Position numbers and translations under genes: made by a program. Below, piece after piece: positions 10,062-20,996 of a stretch of DNA of 64,000 nt (positions within the stretch are counted from its first letter, which is position 1; each line of letters begins with the position of its first letter). The notes below the pieces were generated by a model, which was not told the DNA's origin, ran no database searches, and saw only the letters and a list, made by a program, of their open reading frames with translations. This stretch comes from Allobosea sp. Root381 (lineage in GTDB: Bacteria > Pseudomonadota > Alphaproteobacteria > Rhizobiales > Beijerinckiaceae). The stretch lies in contig NZ_LMJT01000006.1 of the NCBI RefSeq assembly GCF_001429395.1, positions 1 through 64,000 of the forward strand, given 5' to 3'.

Positions 10062-10120
10062 GAGACGGGGTCCATGCCTGAGCCTCGGCCTTGAGGGTTC
10101 AGGCATGGATCTGGGGTCTT
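10062..10120. repeat. Dispersed palindromic repeat upstream of secY
   Basis: GGTCCATGCCTGAGCC (10070-10085 region) is inversely repeated as GGGTTCAGGCATGGATC around a TTGA turn. The same CATGCCTGAA-type core occurs in the palindrome at 45639-45737, so this is one member of a dispersed intergenic family. It lies in the 259-nt rplO–secY gap, the only such element inside the ribosomal cluster. Confidence 0.55.
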
Positions 10121-10184
10121 CCCTCGATCGCCTTTGACGACGTCGTCGTCTTGGGAAACGAACCGCGACGTTAAGGACAGACGC

Positions 10185-11522
10185 ATGGCATCGGCGGCTG
10201 AACAGCTTGCTTCCAACCTGAACTTCGGGGCGTTCGCCAAGGCGGACGAGCTGAAGAAGCGGATCTGGTTCACCCTCGGGGCGCTGATCATCTATCGGAT
10301 CGGCACCTACATCCCGCTGCCGGGCATGAACCCCGAGGCCGTCGCCGATCTGTTCAGGCAATCGCAGTCCGGCATGCTCGGCATGTTCAACATGTTCTCG
10401 GGCGGCGCCGTCGGCCGCCTGGCGATCTTCGCGCTGGCGATCATGCCGTACATCTCGGCCTCGATCATCATCCAGCTCCTCTCCAGCGTCGTCCCGACGT
10501 TCGAGGCGCTGAAGAAGGAGGGCGAGCAGGGCCGCAAGGTCCTGAACCAGTACACCCGCTACCTCACCCTCGTGCTCGCGATCTTCCAGGCCTATGGCAT
10601 CGGCGTCGGCCTGCAGGGCTCGGGCAATCTTGTGCTGGAGCCGGGGCCGTTCTTCCTGCTCTCGACCACGATCACGCTCGTCGGCGGCACCATGTTCCTG
10701 CTCTGGCTGGGCGAGCAGATCACCAGCCGTGGCATCGGCAACGGTACCTCGATGATCATCTTCTCGGGCATCATCGCGGAGTTTCCGTCGCAGCTCGCGC
10801 AGACGCTGGAACTCGGCCGCCAGGGGGCGATCTCGACCGGCCTGCTGCTCCTGATCCTGGTCATGGCGATCTGCGTCATCGGCTTTGTGGTCTTCATGGA
10901 GCGCGCCCAGCGCCGACTGCTGATCAACTATCCCAAGCGCCAGGTCGGCAACCGGATGTATGAGGGCCAGACCTCGTTCCTGCCGCTGAAGCTCAACACG
11001 GCCGGCGTCATCCCGCCGATCTTCGCCTCGTCGCTGCTGCTGCTGCCGACGACGATCGCGAGCTTCAGCCAGGCCTCCGGCGGCACAGGCTTCCTATCGG
11101 TCGTTGCGACCTATCTCGCGCATGGCCGGCCGCTGTTCATGATCCTCTATGGGGCGCTGATCATCTTCTTCTGCTTCTTCTACACCGCGATCGTGTTCAA
11201 CCCGGTGGAGACGGCCGACAATCTCAAGAAGCATGGCGGCTTCATGCCGGGCATCCGCCCGGGGGAGCGCACCGCCGAGCATATCGACCGCGTGCTGACG
11301 CGCATCACCGTGCTCGGGGCCGGCTATTTGACGATCGTCTGCCTTATTCCCGAATTCATGATCACCTATGCCCAGATTCCGATCATCCTCCTCGGTGGCA
11401 CTTCGCTGCTCATCGTGGTGACGACGACCATGGATACCGTGGCGCAGGTTCACGGACATCTGCTGGCCCATCAATATGAGGGGCTGGTGAAGAAGGCTAA
11501 GCTCAGGGGGGCCAAGCGCTGA
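10185..11522 (+). CDS. secY: Preprotein translocase subunit SecY
   Basis: SecY is the central channel of the SecYEG translocon in the inner membrane. From ATG 10185 the product has 445 residues (443 in E. coli). It contains [21 protein letters not shown] before the first membrane segment, the plug-region signature [20 protein letters not shown], and about ten hydrophobic helices. The late loop [17 protein letters not shown] is a conserved ribosome/SecA contact region. An upstream in-frame start would add 17 non-conserved residues. The TGA overlaps adk (TGATG). Confidence 0.98.
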   Translation: MASAAEQLASNLNFGAFAKADELKKRIWFTLGALIIYRIGTYIPLPGMNPEAVADLFRQSQSGMLGMFNMFSGGAVGRLAIFALAIMPYISASIIIQLLSSVVPTFEALKKEGEQGRKVLNQYTRYLTLVLAIFQAYGIGVGLQGSGNLVLEPGPFFLLSTTITLVGGTMFLLWLGEQITSRGIGNGTSMIIFSGIIAEFPSQLAQTLELGRQGAISTGLLLLILVMAICVIGFVVFMERAQRRLLINYPKRQVGNRMYEGQTSFLPLKLNTAGVIPPIFASSLLLLPTTIASFSQASGGTGFLSVVATYLAHGRPLFMILYGALIIFFCFFYTAIVFNPVETADNLKKHGGFMPGIRPGERTAEHIDRVLTRITVLGAGYLTIVCLIPEFMITYAQIPIILLGGTSLLIVVTTTMDTVAQVHGHLLAHQYEGLVKKAKLRGAKR

Positions 11523-12106
11523 TGCGACTCATATTCCTGGGGCCGCCGGGGGCGGGTAAAGGCACTCAGGCTGCGCGCATCGTCGCGAAGCACGGCATTC
11601 CGCAACTCTCGACGGGCGACATGCTGCGCGCCGCGGTCGCCGCCGGCACGCCGGTCGGCGTGAAGGCCAAGGCGGTGATGGATGCTGGCGGTCTGGTCTC
11701 GGACGAGATCGTGATCGGCATCGTCGCCGACAGGATCGAGGAGGCCGACGCCAAGAAGGGCTTCATCCTCGACGGTTTCCCGCGGACGCTGGCGCAAGCC
11801 GAGGCGTTGGACGGCATGCTCGCTTCCAAGGGGCTGAAGCTCGACAAGGTGCTCGAGCTCCAGGTCGACCAGGGCAAGCTGGTCGATCGCATCGTCAAGC
11901 GTGCCGAAGAGGCGAGGGCGGCCGGGCAGCCGGTGCGCAAGGACGACGACCCGGAGGTCTTCAAGACCAGGCTCGAGGCCTATAACCGCGACACTGCGGT
12001 CGTGGCGCCATATTACGCCTCGCGCGGACAGGTCGTGACGATCGATGGCATGCAGCCGATCGACGGCGTCTCCGCCGCCATCGAGAAGGCTCTGACTTCC
12101 AACTGA
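11522..12106 (+). CDS. adk: Adenylate kinase, short-lid form
   Basis: This enzyme interconverts ATP + AMP and 2 ADP. The P-loop [13 protein letters not shown] is at residues 4-16, followed by TGDMLR in the AMP-binding region and the [16 protein letters not shown] motif. At 194 residues it is about 20 shorter than the E. coli enzyme (214). The missing part matches the LID insertion, so this is the short-lid type usual in alphaproteobacteria. The start overlaps the secY stop, as in many secY–adk operons. Confidence 0.97.
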   Translation: MRLIFLGPPGAGKGTQAARIVAKHGIPQLSTGDMLRAAVAAGTPVGVKAKAVMDAGGLVSDEIVIGIVADRIEEADAKKGFILDGFPRTLAQAEALDGMLASKGLKLDKVLELQVDQGKLVDRIVKRAEEARAAGQPVRKDDDPEVFKTRLEAYNRDTAVVAPYYASRGQVVTIDGMQPIDGVSAAIEKALTSN

Positions 12107-12140
12107 TTTCGGCGTTGGCACGTTTCTTGGTCACGGCGGG

Positions 12141-12169
12141 TTGACTCTCCGTGATCAAGCGACTAACGA
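12141..12169 (+). promoter_or_regulatory. Putative sigma-70 promoter upstream of rpsM
   Basis: TTGACT at 12141-12146 and TAACGA at 12164-12169 are separated by 17 nt, a good spacing for a housekeeping promoter. It lies in the 238-nt adk–rpsM spacer, where a separate promoter for the rpsM–rpsK–rpoA–rplQ block would make sense. This rests on pattern matching only. Confidence 0.4.
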
Positions 12170-12344
12170 CCCGACTTCCGGTTTCATGCCAGCGATGCCG
12201 TTACCTTCGCGAGAAGGGGCGGCGTCGCGTTCCTGCATGGAGCTGGTTCAACGCTTCGCAGAGGCCGGCCTCCACCGGCGCGGAGTTTCTTGTTCACCGC
12301 CGGGCCGCCATCGGGCGCGATCCGGCCGACATGGAGAGACGATC

Positions 12345-12713
12345 ATGGCTCGTATCGCGGGCGTCAACATTCCGACCAACAAGCGCGTCGTCATCGGCCT
12401 GCAGTACATCCACGGCATCGGCGCCTACAAGGCCAAGGAAATCTGCGCGAAGGTCGGCATCGCCGACGAGCGTCGGGTCAACCAGCTGACCGACGCCGAG
12501 GTTCTCCAGATCCGTGAGGCGATCGACCGCGACTATCTCGTCGAAGGCGATCTGCGCCGCGACGTCTCGATGAACATCAAGCGCCTGATGGATCTCGGCT
12601 GCTATCGCGGCCTCCGTCATCGCCGCTCGCTGCCGGTCCGCGGCCAGCGCACGCATACCAACGCCCGCACCCGCAAGGGCAAGGCGAAGCCGATCGCCGG
12701 CAAGAAGAAGTGA
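12345..12713 (+). CDS. rpsM: 30S ribosomal protein S13
   Basis: From ATG 12345 the protein has 122 residues (118 in E. coli). [19 protein letters not shown] and the [23 protein letters not shown] signature (two adjoining halves) identify S13, a 30S head protein in intersubunit bridges. The frame is open far upstream, but the translation there is unlike S13. A GGAGAGACGATC ribosome-binding region precedes the ATG. Confidence 0.98.
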   Translation: MARIAGVNIPTNKRVVIGLQYIHGIGAYKAKEICAKVGIADERRVNQLTDAEVLQIREAIDRDYLVEGDLRRDVSMNIKRLMDLGCYRGLRHRRSLPVRGQRTHTNARTRKGKAKPIAGKKK

Positions 12714-12718
12714 TTTCG

Positions 12719-12740
12719 GCGGGCCGGTTCTCCGGCCCGC
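12719..12740 (+). other. Stem-loop between rpsM and rpsK
   Basis: GCGGGCCGG (12719-12727) and CCGGCCCGC (12732-12740) form a perfect 9-bp stem around TTCT, starting 5 nt after the rpsM stop. It is followed by TGCTTTG, too weak a T-run to call a terminator. Similar GC hairpins follow rpsK and rpoA. Confidence 0.6.
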
Positions 12741-12828
12741 TGCTTTGCGCCGCCTGACCCCAGCAGGGGCGGGCGGCTTCCCCAGCGCCTGGCATCACGG
12801 GCGCGTCTGAAGGACAAGAGAGAAGACT

Positions 12829-13218
12829 ATGGCCAAGGAAGCCCAGCGCGTCCGTCGTCGCGAACGCAAGAACATCGTTTCCGGCGTCGCGCATGTGAAC
12901 GCCTCTTTCAACAACACCATGATCACCATCACCGACGCGCAGGGCAACACGATCTCGTGGTCGTCGGCCGGCACGATGGGCTTCAAGGGCTCGCGCAAGT
13001 CGACCCCCTATGCCGCGCAGGTTGCCGCTGAAGACGCCGCCCGCAAGGCCGCCGAGCATGGCATGCGCACCCTCGAGGTCGAGGTTACCGGTCCGGGTTC
13101 GGGTCGTGAATCGGCTCTTCGCGCGCTGCAGGCCGCTGGCTTCACCGTGACCTCGATCCGCGACGTGACGCCGATCCCGCACAACGGTTGCCGCCCGCGC
13201 AAGCGCCGTCGCGTCTGA
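12829..13218 (+). CDS. rpsK: 30S ribosomal protein S11
   Basis: A 129-residue protein identical in length to E. coli S11. [19 protein letters not shown] and [20 protein letters not shown] are family signatures, and the C-terminus ends [14 protein letters not shown]11 lies on the 30S platform near the mRNA exit. It is preceded by a 115-nt spacer with a hairpin. Confidence 0.98.
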   Translation: MAKEAQRVRRRERKNIVSGVAHVNASFNNTMITITDAQGNTISWSSAGTMGFKGSRKSTPYAAQVAAEDAARKAAEHGMRTLEVEVTGPGSGRESALRALQAAGFTVTSIRDVTPIPHNGCRPRKRRRV

Positions 13219-13231
13219 GCTGTGACCTTCG

Positions 13232-13254
13232 AGGCGCCCGCACCGGCGGGCGCC
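13232..13254 (+). other. Stem-loop between rpsK and rpoA
   Basis: GGCGCCCGC (13233-13241) pairs with GCGGGCGCC (13246-13254) around ACCG, 14 nt after the rpsK stop. No T-run follows, so a role in mRNA processing or stability between rpsK and rpoA is more likely than termination. Confidence 0.55.
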
Positions 13255-13305
13255 TGTCCGGGGCGGCCGCCGCCGCCATTGAATTCAAGCACGAGGAGTG
13301 CGGTC

Positions 13306-14322
13306 GTGATCAGCAAGAACTGGCAGGATCTGTCAAAGCCCAACAAGCTCGAAGTCAAGGTCGGAGACGATCCGAAGCGGCTGGCGACCGTCGTCGCGCG
13401 CCCGCTGGAGCGCGGCTTCGGCATGACCCTCGGCAACGCGCTGCGCCGCGTGCTGCTCTCCTCGCTGCAGGGTGCGGCCGTCACCGCGGTCCAGATCGAC
13501 GGCGTTCTGCACGAGTTTTCATCGATCCCGGGCGTCCGTGAGGACGTGACGGACATCGTCCTCAACATCAAGGCCATCGCGGTCAAGATGCAGGGCGAGG
13601 GCCCCAAGCGCATGACCCTGCGCAAGACCGGCCCGGGCACCGTCACCGCCGGCGACATCAACACCGTCGGCGACGTCTCGATCCTGAACCCCGACCTCGT
13701 GCTCTGCACGCTGGACGAGGGCTCCGAGATCCGCATGGAGTTCACGGTCAACACCGGCAAGGGCTATGTCCCCTCCGAGCAGAACCGCCCCGAGGACGCG
13801 CCGATCGGCCTGATCCCGGTCGACAGCCTGTACTCGCCGGTCAAGAAGGTGTCCTACCGCGTCGAGAACACCCGTGAGGGCCAGAATCTCGATCGCGACA
13901 TGCTGACCCTGAACATCGAGACCAACGGCTCGGTGACGCCTGAGGACGCGCTGGCGCTCGCCGCCCGCATCCTGCAGGACCAGCTCGCGGTGTTCATCAC
14001 CTTCGAGGAGCCGCGCAAGGAAGAGGCCGTCTCGACCGCGCCGCAGCTGCCCTTCAACCCGGCGCTGCTCAAGAAGGTCGACGAGCTCGAGCTTTCGGTG
14101 CGTTCGGCGAACTGCCTGAAGAACGACAACATCGTCTATATCGGCGACCTGATCCAGAAGTCGGAGGGCGAGATGCTGCGCACCCCGAACTTCGGCCGCA
14201 AGTCGCTGAACGAGATCAAGGAAGTGCTCGCCACCATGGGCCTCCATCTCGGCATGGACGTCACCGGCTGGCCGCCGGAGAACATCGAAGAGCTGGCGAA
14301 GCGCTTCGAGGAGCACTACTGA
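13306..14322 (+). CDS. rpoA: DNA-directed RNA polymerase subunit alpha
   Basis: RpoA dimerises to nucleate RNA polymerase, and its C-terminal domain contacts UP elements and activators. I choose GTG 13306 ([17 protein letters not shown]), giving 338 residues (329 in E. coli). A GAGGAG site lies about 8 nt upstream, and the N-terminus matches alphaproteobacterial RpoA. The frame is open further upstream but reads Pro/Ala-rich. The N-terminal domain has [20 protein letters not shown]. The alpha-CTD has [20 protein letters not shown] and ends [20 protein letters not shown]. Confidence 0.97.
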   Translation: MISKNWQDLSKPNKLEVKVGDDPKRLATVVARPLERGFGMTLGNALRRVLLSSLQGAAVTAVQIDGVLHEFSSIPGVREDVTDIVLNIKAIAVKMQGEGPKRMTLRKTGPGTVTAGDINTVGDVSILNPDLVLCTLDEGSEIRMEFTVNTGKGYVPSEQNRPEDAPIGLIPVDSLYSPVKKVSYRVENTREGQNLDRDMLTLNIETNGSVTPEDALALAARILQDQLAVFITFEEPRKEEAVSTAPQLPFNPALLKKVDELELSVRSANCLKNDNIVYIGDLIQKSEGEMLRTPNFGRKSLNEIKEVLATMGLHLGMDVTGWPPENIEELAKRFEEHY

Positions 14323-14326
14323 TCCC

Positions 14327-14347
14327 GGCGCGGGCTCGTCCCGCGCC
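14327..14347 (+). other. Stem-loop between rpoA and rplQ
   Basis: GGCGCGGG (14327-14334) pairs with CCCGCGCC (14340-14347) around CTCGT, starting 4 nt after the rpoA stop. A further ACGGCCGT-containing inverted repeat lies at about 14385-14411. No T-run follows either. Confidence 0.5.
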
Positions 14348-14430
14348 ATCCCCGCCCGTCGCAGACGCGATGGAGCATAAAGAACGGCCGTACCGTGGCA
14401 CGGCGGCCGTAATTACCGAAGGAGCCAATC

Positions 14431-14847
14431 ATGCGTCACGGTTTTCGCGGTCGTCGTTTCAATCGCTCGGCCGAGCATCGCAAGGCGATGTTCGCCAACA
14501 TGTCCCAGGCCCTGATCAAGCACGAGCAGATCACCACCACGCTGCCGAAGGCCAAGGACCTGCGTCCGGTCGTCGAGAAGCTGATCACGCTCGCCAAGCG
14601 CGGCGACCTGCATGCCCGCCGCCAGGCGATCGCGCAGATCAAGGACGTCGCGCTGGTCGGCAAGCTCTTCGCGGTGCTGGGCCCGCGCTACAAGGAGCGC
14701 AACGGCGGCTATCTCCGCATCATGAAGGCGGGCTTCCGTTTCGGCGACAATGCGCCGATGGCGATCATCGAGTTCGTCGATCGCGACGTCGATGCCAAGG
14801 GGCTGGATTCCGGCCCGGTCTTCACGGCGGAAGACGAGGCGGCCTGA
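14431..14847 (+). CDS. rplQ: 50S ribosomal protein L17
   Basis: A 138-residue protein (127 in E. coli). [20 protein letters not shown] and the [20 protein letters not shown] segment are the L17 signature. The C-terminal extension ends FTAEDEAA. It is the last gene of the super-operon and is followed by an intrinsic terminator. Confidence 0.98.
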   Translation: MRHGFRGRRFNRSAEHRKAMFANMSQALIKHEQITTTLPKAKDLRPVVEKLITLAKRGDLHARRQAIAQIKDVALVGKLFAVLGPRYKERNGGYLRIMKAGFRFGDNAPMAIIEFVDRDVDAKGLDSGPVFTAEDEAA

Positions 14848-14872
14848 GCCCGGCTCAGTTCCCCAGAGATCG

Positions 14873-14900
14873 AAGGGCGGCCCATCGGGCCGCCCTTTTT
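14873..14900 (+). terminator. Rho-independent terminator after rplQ
   Basis: AAGGGCGGCCC (14873-14883), loop ATC, then GGGCCGCCCTT running into TTTTT (14896-14900). This textbook intrinsic terminator lies 26 nt after the rplQ stop and marks the end of the ribosomal super-operon. Confidence 0.93.
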
Positions 14901-14991
14901 CGTTCCGGCCGGGCGACCGCTTGGCTGGAAATGCCGTCGTCCTCGCCCTATTTCTCAGGCCGAGTCGCGGTGATCGCGAAGGAGATTCGAC

Positions 14992-16403
<1,412 letters not shown>

Positions 16404-16407
<4 letters not shown>

Positions 16408-17708
16408 GCGACCTCTTCGCCGCCTCCGGGCTGGACAAGTCCGGCCCGCGCCCGCTGGCCGATCGCCTGCGGCCGACCACGCTTGCCGAGGTCGCGGGCC
16501 AGGAGCACCTGACCGGCCCGGAGGGGGCGTTGACGCGGCTGGTGCAGTCGGGCTCGCTCGGCAGCCTGATCTTCTGGGGCCCTCCGGGCACCGGCAAGAC
16601 CACGGTCGCGCGGCTGCTGGCAGGGCAGGTCGATCTCGGCTTCGAGCAGATCAGCGCGATCTTCTCCGGAATCGCCGATCTCAAGAAGGTCTTCGAGGCC
16701 GCGCGCGGGCGCCGGCTCGGCGGCAAGGGCACACTGCTCTTCGTCGACGAGATTCACCGCTTCAACCGTGCCCAGCTCGACGCCTTCCTGCCGGTGATGG
16801 AGGACGGTACGATTACGCTGGTCGGCGCCACCACCGAAAACCCGTCCTTCGCTCTCAATGCGGCGCTGCTCTCTCGGGCGCGCGTGCTGACCTTCAAGTC
16901 GCTCGACGAGGGCTCGCTGCTCTTCCTGCTCGGCCGCGCCGAGCTGCTGGAGAACCGCGAGTTGCCGCTGACGCCGGAAGCGAGGGCGGCGCTGGCCCGC
17001 TTCGCCGATGGCGACGGCCGGGCGGTGCTGACGCTGGCCGAGGAGCTCTGGCGCGCCGCCAAGCCCGACGAAATCTTCGACGAGGCCGGGCTGGCCGAGG
17101 TGATCCAGCGGCGCGCTCCGATCTACGACAAGGCGCAGGACGGCCACTACAACCTGATCTCGGCGCTGCACAAGACGATCCGCGGCTCGGACCCCGACGC
17201 GGCGCTCTACTATTTCTCGCGCATGCTCGATGCCGGCGAGGATCCGCGCTTCCTGGCGCGTCGGCTGGTCCGGATGGCGGTCGAGGATATCGGGCTCGCC
17301 GACCCGCAGGCGCTGGTCCATGCCCGGGCCGCGGCCGAGACCTATGAGCAGCTCGGCACGCCGGAGGGCGAACTCGCGCTCGCCAACACGGTGATCTATC
17401 TCGCCACCGCGCCGAAATCGAACGCGGCCTATATGGCCTACAAGGCGGCGCGCCGGGTCGCCGCAGAGCGCGGCTCGCTGATGCCGCCCAAGACGATCCT
17501 CAATGCGCCGACCAAGCTGATGAAGCAGGAGGGCTACGGCGCCGACTACGCCTATGACCACGACGCGCCGGATGCATTCTCGGGGCAGAATTACTGGCCC
17601 GACGCACTTGGCCGCCAGCAGTTCTACGACCCGCCGGAGCGCGGCTTCGAGCGCGAGATCAGGAAGCGGCTGGAATATTGGGAGAAGCTCCGTCAGGAGC
17701 GGGGGTAG
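16404..17708 (+). CDS. rarA: Replication-associated recombination protein A (RarA/MgsA)
   Basis: A clamp-loader-like AAA+ ATPase acting at stalled replication forks. The GTG start overlaps the upstream stop codon (GTGA), giving 434 residues. It begins MSDLFAASGLDKSGPRPLAD and has RPTTLAEVAGQEHL, Walker A GPPGTGKTT and Walker B LLFVDEIHRF. The VGATTENPSFALN sensor motif is also typical. The C-terminal half carries the tetramerisation region with MPPKTILNAPTKLMK. It ends one nucleotide before the convergent porin gene. Confidence 0.95.
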
Positions 17709-17709
17709 T

Positions 17710-19008
17710 CTAAAACGTCCGCTCCAGGAACAGCTGCCCCGAAATCTGGCGCCCGCCGAGGGTTGCCGGCAGCGTGCGGCTTGCGATCTCGGCGCGGCCC
17801 CAGGCGAGCGTCGCCTCGAAGCCGGCCTTGAACCCGTCCAGGGGCGTCCAGACGAGATTGGCGGCGAGCCGGTCGATCCTGAGCTTGCCCTTGGCCTGCG
17901 CCGGCAGCGGCAGCGTGATCAGGTAGCGGCTTACATAGACGTTGCTCGCCCAGTGCTCGCTCCATTCCCGGCGGGCCGCGAGCACGGCCGAGAAACCGCG
18001 CGTCGAATCCTGCGGGAGCAGGACCTGCCTTACCACAGCCGCGTCCAGCGACGAGCCGATATAGGGCGCCGCGTCGATGGCGCCTGCGATCTGCGCGGTG
18101 ACCTCGCCGGCGGCGCCGAGCACGTTAAGCTCATAGGTGGCCCCGAGAATGCCGGCGCGGCCGAGCCTGGCAGGACGGCCGGCCACCTCGCGCAGGGCGC
18201 CGGCCAGATGCACGGTCAGCGGGCCGTTCGTATAGGTGATGCGCGCCACCCCGTCGGGGACACGGCTGGCGGGCGCCGGCAGCGAGGCCGTGGTCCCCGC
18301 CGACGGCTCCTCGAGCGAGAGCGCGAGGTTCCAGCGATCCGTCAGGTCGCGTTCCCAAGCGATCAGGGTGGCGTTCCTGGCCGGCAGCCGCGCGCTGAAG
18401 GCGAACTCGTCGCCCGTCCAGAAGTTGAAACGGGAATCGGTCAGGCCGAAGGTGACGGTGCCGAGCGTGACGGTCGCCTCGTCGAGCGTCACGCTGTCGG
18501 GCTGGCCGGGATTGGTGGCTACCGACATTTCGAAGGCAGTGCCGAGCCTGAGCCCCGAGGCGAGGTCATGCGCGGTCTCGATCCGGAAGGAGGCGCTGGG
18601 CAGCCAGGTGAAGCCGTCCGGCGGTACCTGCGAGCCGCCCCGCGGCACCCGGTAGCTGTCGAATTGCAAGCCGGCCGTGAGCGTGCCCGAGATCGCAAGA
18701 CAAGTTGCCGAGCCCGGCAGGATCAGGCCGGGGCTGTCGTCATCATCATCATCATCGTCGTCGTCCTTATCGTCGCTCGAATCTTCGGCGGTCTTGGCCT
18801 CTGCATCGGGCGACGGGAACACGGGCGCAATGTCGGGGGCCTTGATGATGCAGCTTCGAGCCAGCATGGGCGCCTTGGCCGGCAGCGGGCGAAGGGGGGC
18901 GGCCTCAACCTGCCACAGCGTCCCGGTTGCGCCTGCGAGGGCGAGCATCAGGACAAGGACAGACGGGGCGCCCGGCCCGCTTGCCACATCCTTTGCCGCT
19001 TTCGACAT
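17710..19008 (-). CDS. Porin-like outer-membrane beta-barrel protein with poly-Asp linker
   Basis: From ATG 19008 the product has 432 residues. It has a hydrophobic signal-like segment (VLVLMLALAGATGTLW), then a linker with a run of about ten aspartates (DDKDDDDD...), then CLAISGTLTAGLQFDSYRVP. That motif resembles the first strand of alphaproteobacterial porins. Alternating amphipathic strands follow, and the chain ends in phenylalanine (LFLERTF), as expected for BAM-dependent barrels. I infer a porin or porin-like channel; the substrate is unknown. It is convergent with rarA and divergent from crcB. Confidence 0.75.
   Translation of the reverse strand: MSKAAKDVASGPGAPSVLVLMLALAGATGTLWQVEAAPLRPLPAKAPMLARSCIIKAPDIAPVFPSPDAEAKTAEDSSDDKDDDDDDDDDDSPGLILPGSATCLAISGTLTAGLQFDSYRVPRGGSQVPPDGFTWLPSASFRIETAHDLASGLRLGTAFEMSVATNPGQPDSVTLDEATVTLGTVTFGLTDSRFNFWTGDEFAFSARLPARNATLIAWERDLTDRWNLALSLEEPSAGTTASLPAPASRVPDGVARITYTNGPLTVHLAGALREVAGRPARLGRAGILGATYELNVLGAAGEVTAQIAGAIDAAPYIGSSLDAAVVRQVLLPQDSTRGFSAVLAARREWSEHWASNVYVSRYLITLPLPAQAKGKLRIDRLAANLVWTPLDGFKAGFEATLAWGRAEIASRTLPATLGGRQISGQLFLERTF
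18736..18766. repeat. Trinucleotide repeat coding the poly-Asp run
   Basis: On the + strand TCG/TCA triplets are repeated about ten times (18737-18766), giving GAT/GAC codons on the coding strand. The uninterrupted TCA block of five is the part most prone to slippage. Changes of whole triplets would alter linker length without shifting the frame. Confidence 0.8.
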
Positions 19009-19136
19009 GCCGTCGCAGCCCCCTGATCCCCAAGTCCATGAAGCCCCTGCGTGCGGAGCCAAGTCAATCAGGCCCTAACCCGGCTCATGGCCCGAATTCG
19101 TTTGTGCGGCCGCAGTGCGCTGGCTATTGCAGGGGC

Positions 19137-19520
19137 ATGACCTCGACTGTTCTGGTTTTCCTGGGGGCCGGCATCGGCGGCGTGCTGCGGCACGGCGTCA
19201 ATCTCGTCTCGCCCCGCTGGTTCGGCACCGGCTTCCCGGCCGGCACGATGCTGATCAATATTGCGGGCTCGGCCCTGATGGGGCTGGTCGCAGGCTGGCT
19301 TGCCTTCAGGATGCAGCCCGACTGGTCGCGCCATCTCGGCCTGTTCCTGACCACCGGCATCCTCGGCGGCTTCACCACCTTCTCGGCCTTCTCGCTCGAC
19401 GCGATGCTGCTCTGGGAGCGGGGCGAGGCCATGCTCGCCGCGGCTTATGTCGCCGGTTCCGTCGTCCTCTCGCTGGCTGCTCTCGGCGCCGGCCTCGCAC
19501 TCGTCCGGAGCCTGTCATGA
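19137..19520 (+). CDS. crcB: Fluoride ion channel CrcB/FluC
   Basis: A 127-residue inner-membrane protein with four hydrophobic segments. It has the family motifs GAGIGGVLRHG near the N-terminus, GTMLINIAGS in helix 2 and the phenylalanine-box region GILGGFTTFSAFS in helix 3. Dimers export fluoride. I chose ATG 19137 (MTSTVLVFLGAG) because the upstream in-frame translation is unrelated to the family. No fluoride riboswitch was recognised in the 128-nt upstream region. Its stop overlaps the next gene (ATGA). Confidence 0.95.
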   Translation: MTSTVLVFLGAGIGGVLRHGVNLVSPRWFGTGFPAGTMLINIAGSALMGLVAGWLAFRMQPDWSRHLGLFLTTGILGGFTTFSAFSLDAMLLWERGEAMLAAAYVAGSVVLSLAALGAGLALVRSLS

Positions 19521-20863
19521 GAAGCGGTGGCAAGGGAGCCGGTGCCGGCAAGGCAGGCGGCAGGGGAGCGGGGGCAGGCCCCGGGCGTGGCGGCAGGACG
19601 CCGGCATCCGCAGGGCCGAAGGGCAAGCGGCCGAGCCATGACGCGCGCCGCTCGGCCCGCGCCGCGACGCGGCCTGTGCGCGAGGAGGCGGAGATTCGCA
19701 CCGAGCCGACGCGCAACCCGAAGCCGCATCATCCCGCGCCGCGCGCGGCCGGCCCAAGGAAGCCGGCTCCCAAGCCCTCTCCCAAGCCGGCCGCGCCGCG
19801 CAAGGCGCCTATCAGCGATGCGCCGACCCGCGCCGAGGTGAAGGCCGAGACCGCGCAGGTACTGGCCACCGGCGTGCAGCAACTCGTGGTCACCGCCGAC
19901 GAGAACGAGATGCGGATCGACCGCTTCCTCGAAAGCCGCTTCCCGCAGCTCTCCTTCAGCCATATCCAGCGCATCGTCCGGAAGGGCGAGCTTCGCGTCA
20001 ACGGCAAGCGCGCCGACAGCAAGGACCGGCTCGAAGAGGGCCAGACCGTACGTATCCCGCCGCTGAAGCTCGAGCCCAATGCCGAGCGGCCGCGCTCGGC
20101 CAAGGCGGACGAGGATACGATCGGCTTCCTGCGCTCGATCACGCTCTATGAGGACGACGACGTCATGGTGCTGAACAAGCCGGCCGGCCTCGCCGTGCAG
20201 GGCGGTTCCGGCACGACCCGCCATGTCGACCAGATGCTCGAGGTCCTGACCGACAAGAGCGGCCAGAAGCCGCGCCTGGTCCACCGGCTCGACAAGGACA
20301 CCGCCGGCTGCCTCGTCATCGCCAAGTCGCGTTTCGCCGCTGCGACGCTGGCCAAGACCTTCCGCTCGCGCTCGGCGCGCAAGGTCTACTGGGCGCTGGT
20401 CGCCGGCGTACCGCGCGTGCGCCAGGGCCGGATCTCGACCTACCTCGCCCGTGAGGAGGCCTATGACGGGGACCAGCGCATGGCGGTCGCCAAGCATGGC
20501 GAGGACGGCGCCATGCATGCCGTGACCTATTACGCCGTGGTCGAGACCGCGGCGCAGAAGCTCGGCTGGCTTTCGCTGAAGCCGGTCACGGGGCGCACCC
20601 ACCAGCTGCGCGCCCATGCCGCCCATATCGGCCATCCCATCGTGGGCGATCCGAAATACTTCAACATCCAGAACTGGGAACTGCCGGGCGGCATCCAGAA
20701 CAAGCTGCATCTGCTGGCCCGGCGCATCGTCGTGCCGCATCCGCGCGGCAAGGGTACGATCGACGTCAGCGCGCCGCTGCCGCCGCATATGCGCCAGAGC
20801 TGGAACCTGCTGGGCTTCGAGGATGAGCGCTACGACCCGATCGTCGACGCGCCCGACGCTTGA
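19517..20863 (+). CDS. RluC/RluD-family 23S rRNA pseudouridine synthase with long basic N-terminus
   Basis: This enzyme isomerises uridines to pseudouridine, most likely in 23S rRNA. The 448-residue protein has an S4 RNA-binding domain at about 131-190 (MRIDRFLESRFPQLSFSHIQ) and the catalytic HRLDKDT motif with D259. The usual family length is about 320. The excess is a residue 1-115 extension rich in Gly, Ala, Pro, Lys and Arg, beginning SGGKGAGAGKAGGRGAG. The start overlaps the crcB stop, indicating coupling. Confidence 0.92.
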   Translation: MRSGGKGAGAGKAGGRGAGAGPGRGGRTPASAGPKGKRPSHDARRSARAATRPVREEAEIRTEPTRNPKPHHPAPRAAGPRKPAPKPSPKPAAPRKAPISDAPTRAEVKAETAQVLATGVQQLVVTADENEMRIDRFLESRFPQLSFSHIQRIVRKGELRVNGKRADSKDRLEEGQTVRIPPLKLEPNAERPRSAKADEDTIGFLRSITLYEDDDVMVLNKPAGLAVQGGSGTTRHVDQMLEVLTDKSGQKPRLVHRLDKDTAGCLVIAKSRFAAATLAKTFRSRSARKVYWALVAGVPRVRQGRISTYLAREEAYDGDQRMAVAKHGEDGAMHAVTYYAVVETAAQKLGWLSLKPVTGRTHQLRAHAAHIGHPIVGDPKYFNIQNWELPGGIQNKLHLLARRIVVPHPRGKGTIDVSAPLPPHMRQSWNLLGFEDERYDPIVDAPDA

Positions 20864-20996
20864 GCCCCGAGAGCGCGCAAGGGCGCCGAAACACGAGTCG
20901 GAATGAAGTTGATGTGACCTAACGTAAGTGAACGATTGCGGAACAGATTTGACTGTGTTCTAAATTTGTTCCCGTTCTCTTGTCGCAGGTGCTCCG

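Noticed and set aside
12141-12344. N-terminal extension of S13 through an upstream in-frame start
   Set aside because: The upstream translation is unlike S13 and a good ribosome-binding site precedes ATG 12345.
13222-13305. Longer RpoA starting upstream of GTG 13306
   Set aside because: The extra residues are Pro/Ala-rich and absent from RpoA; the stretch includes the rpsK–rpoA hairpin.
19009-19136. Fluoride riboswitch upstream of crcB
   Set aside because: I looked for the conserved pseudoknot arrangement in this 128-nt region and could not recognise it by eye.
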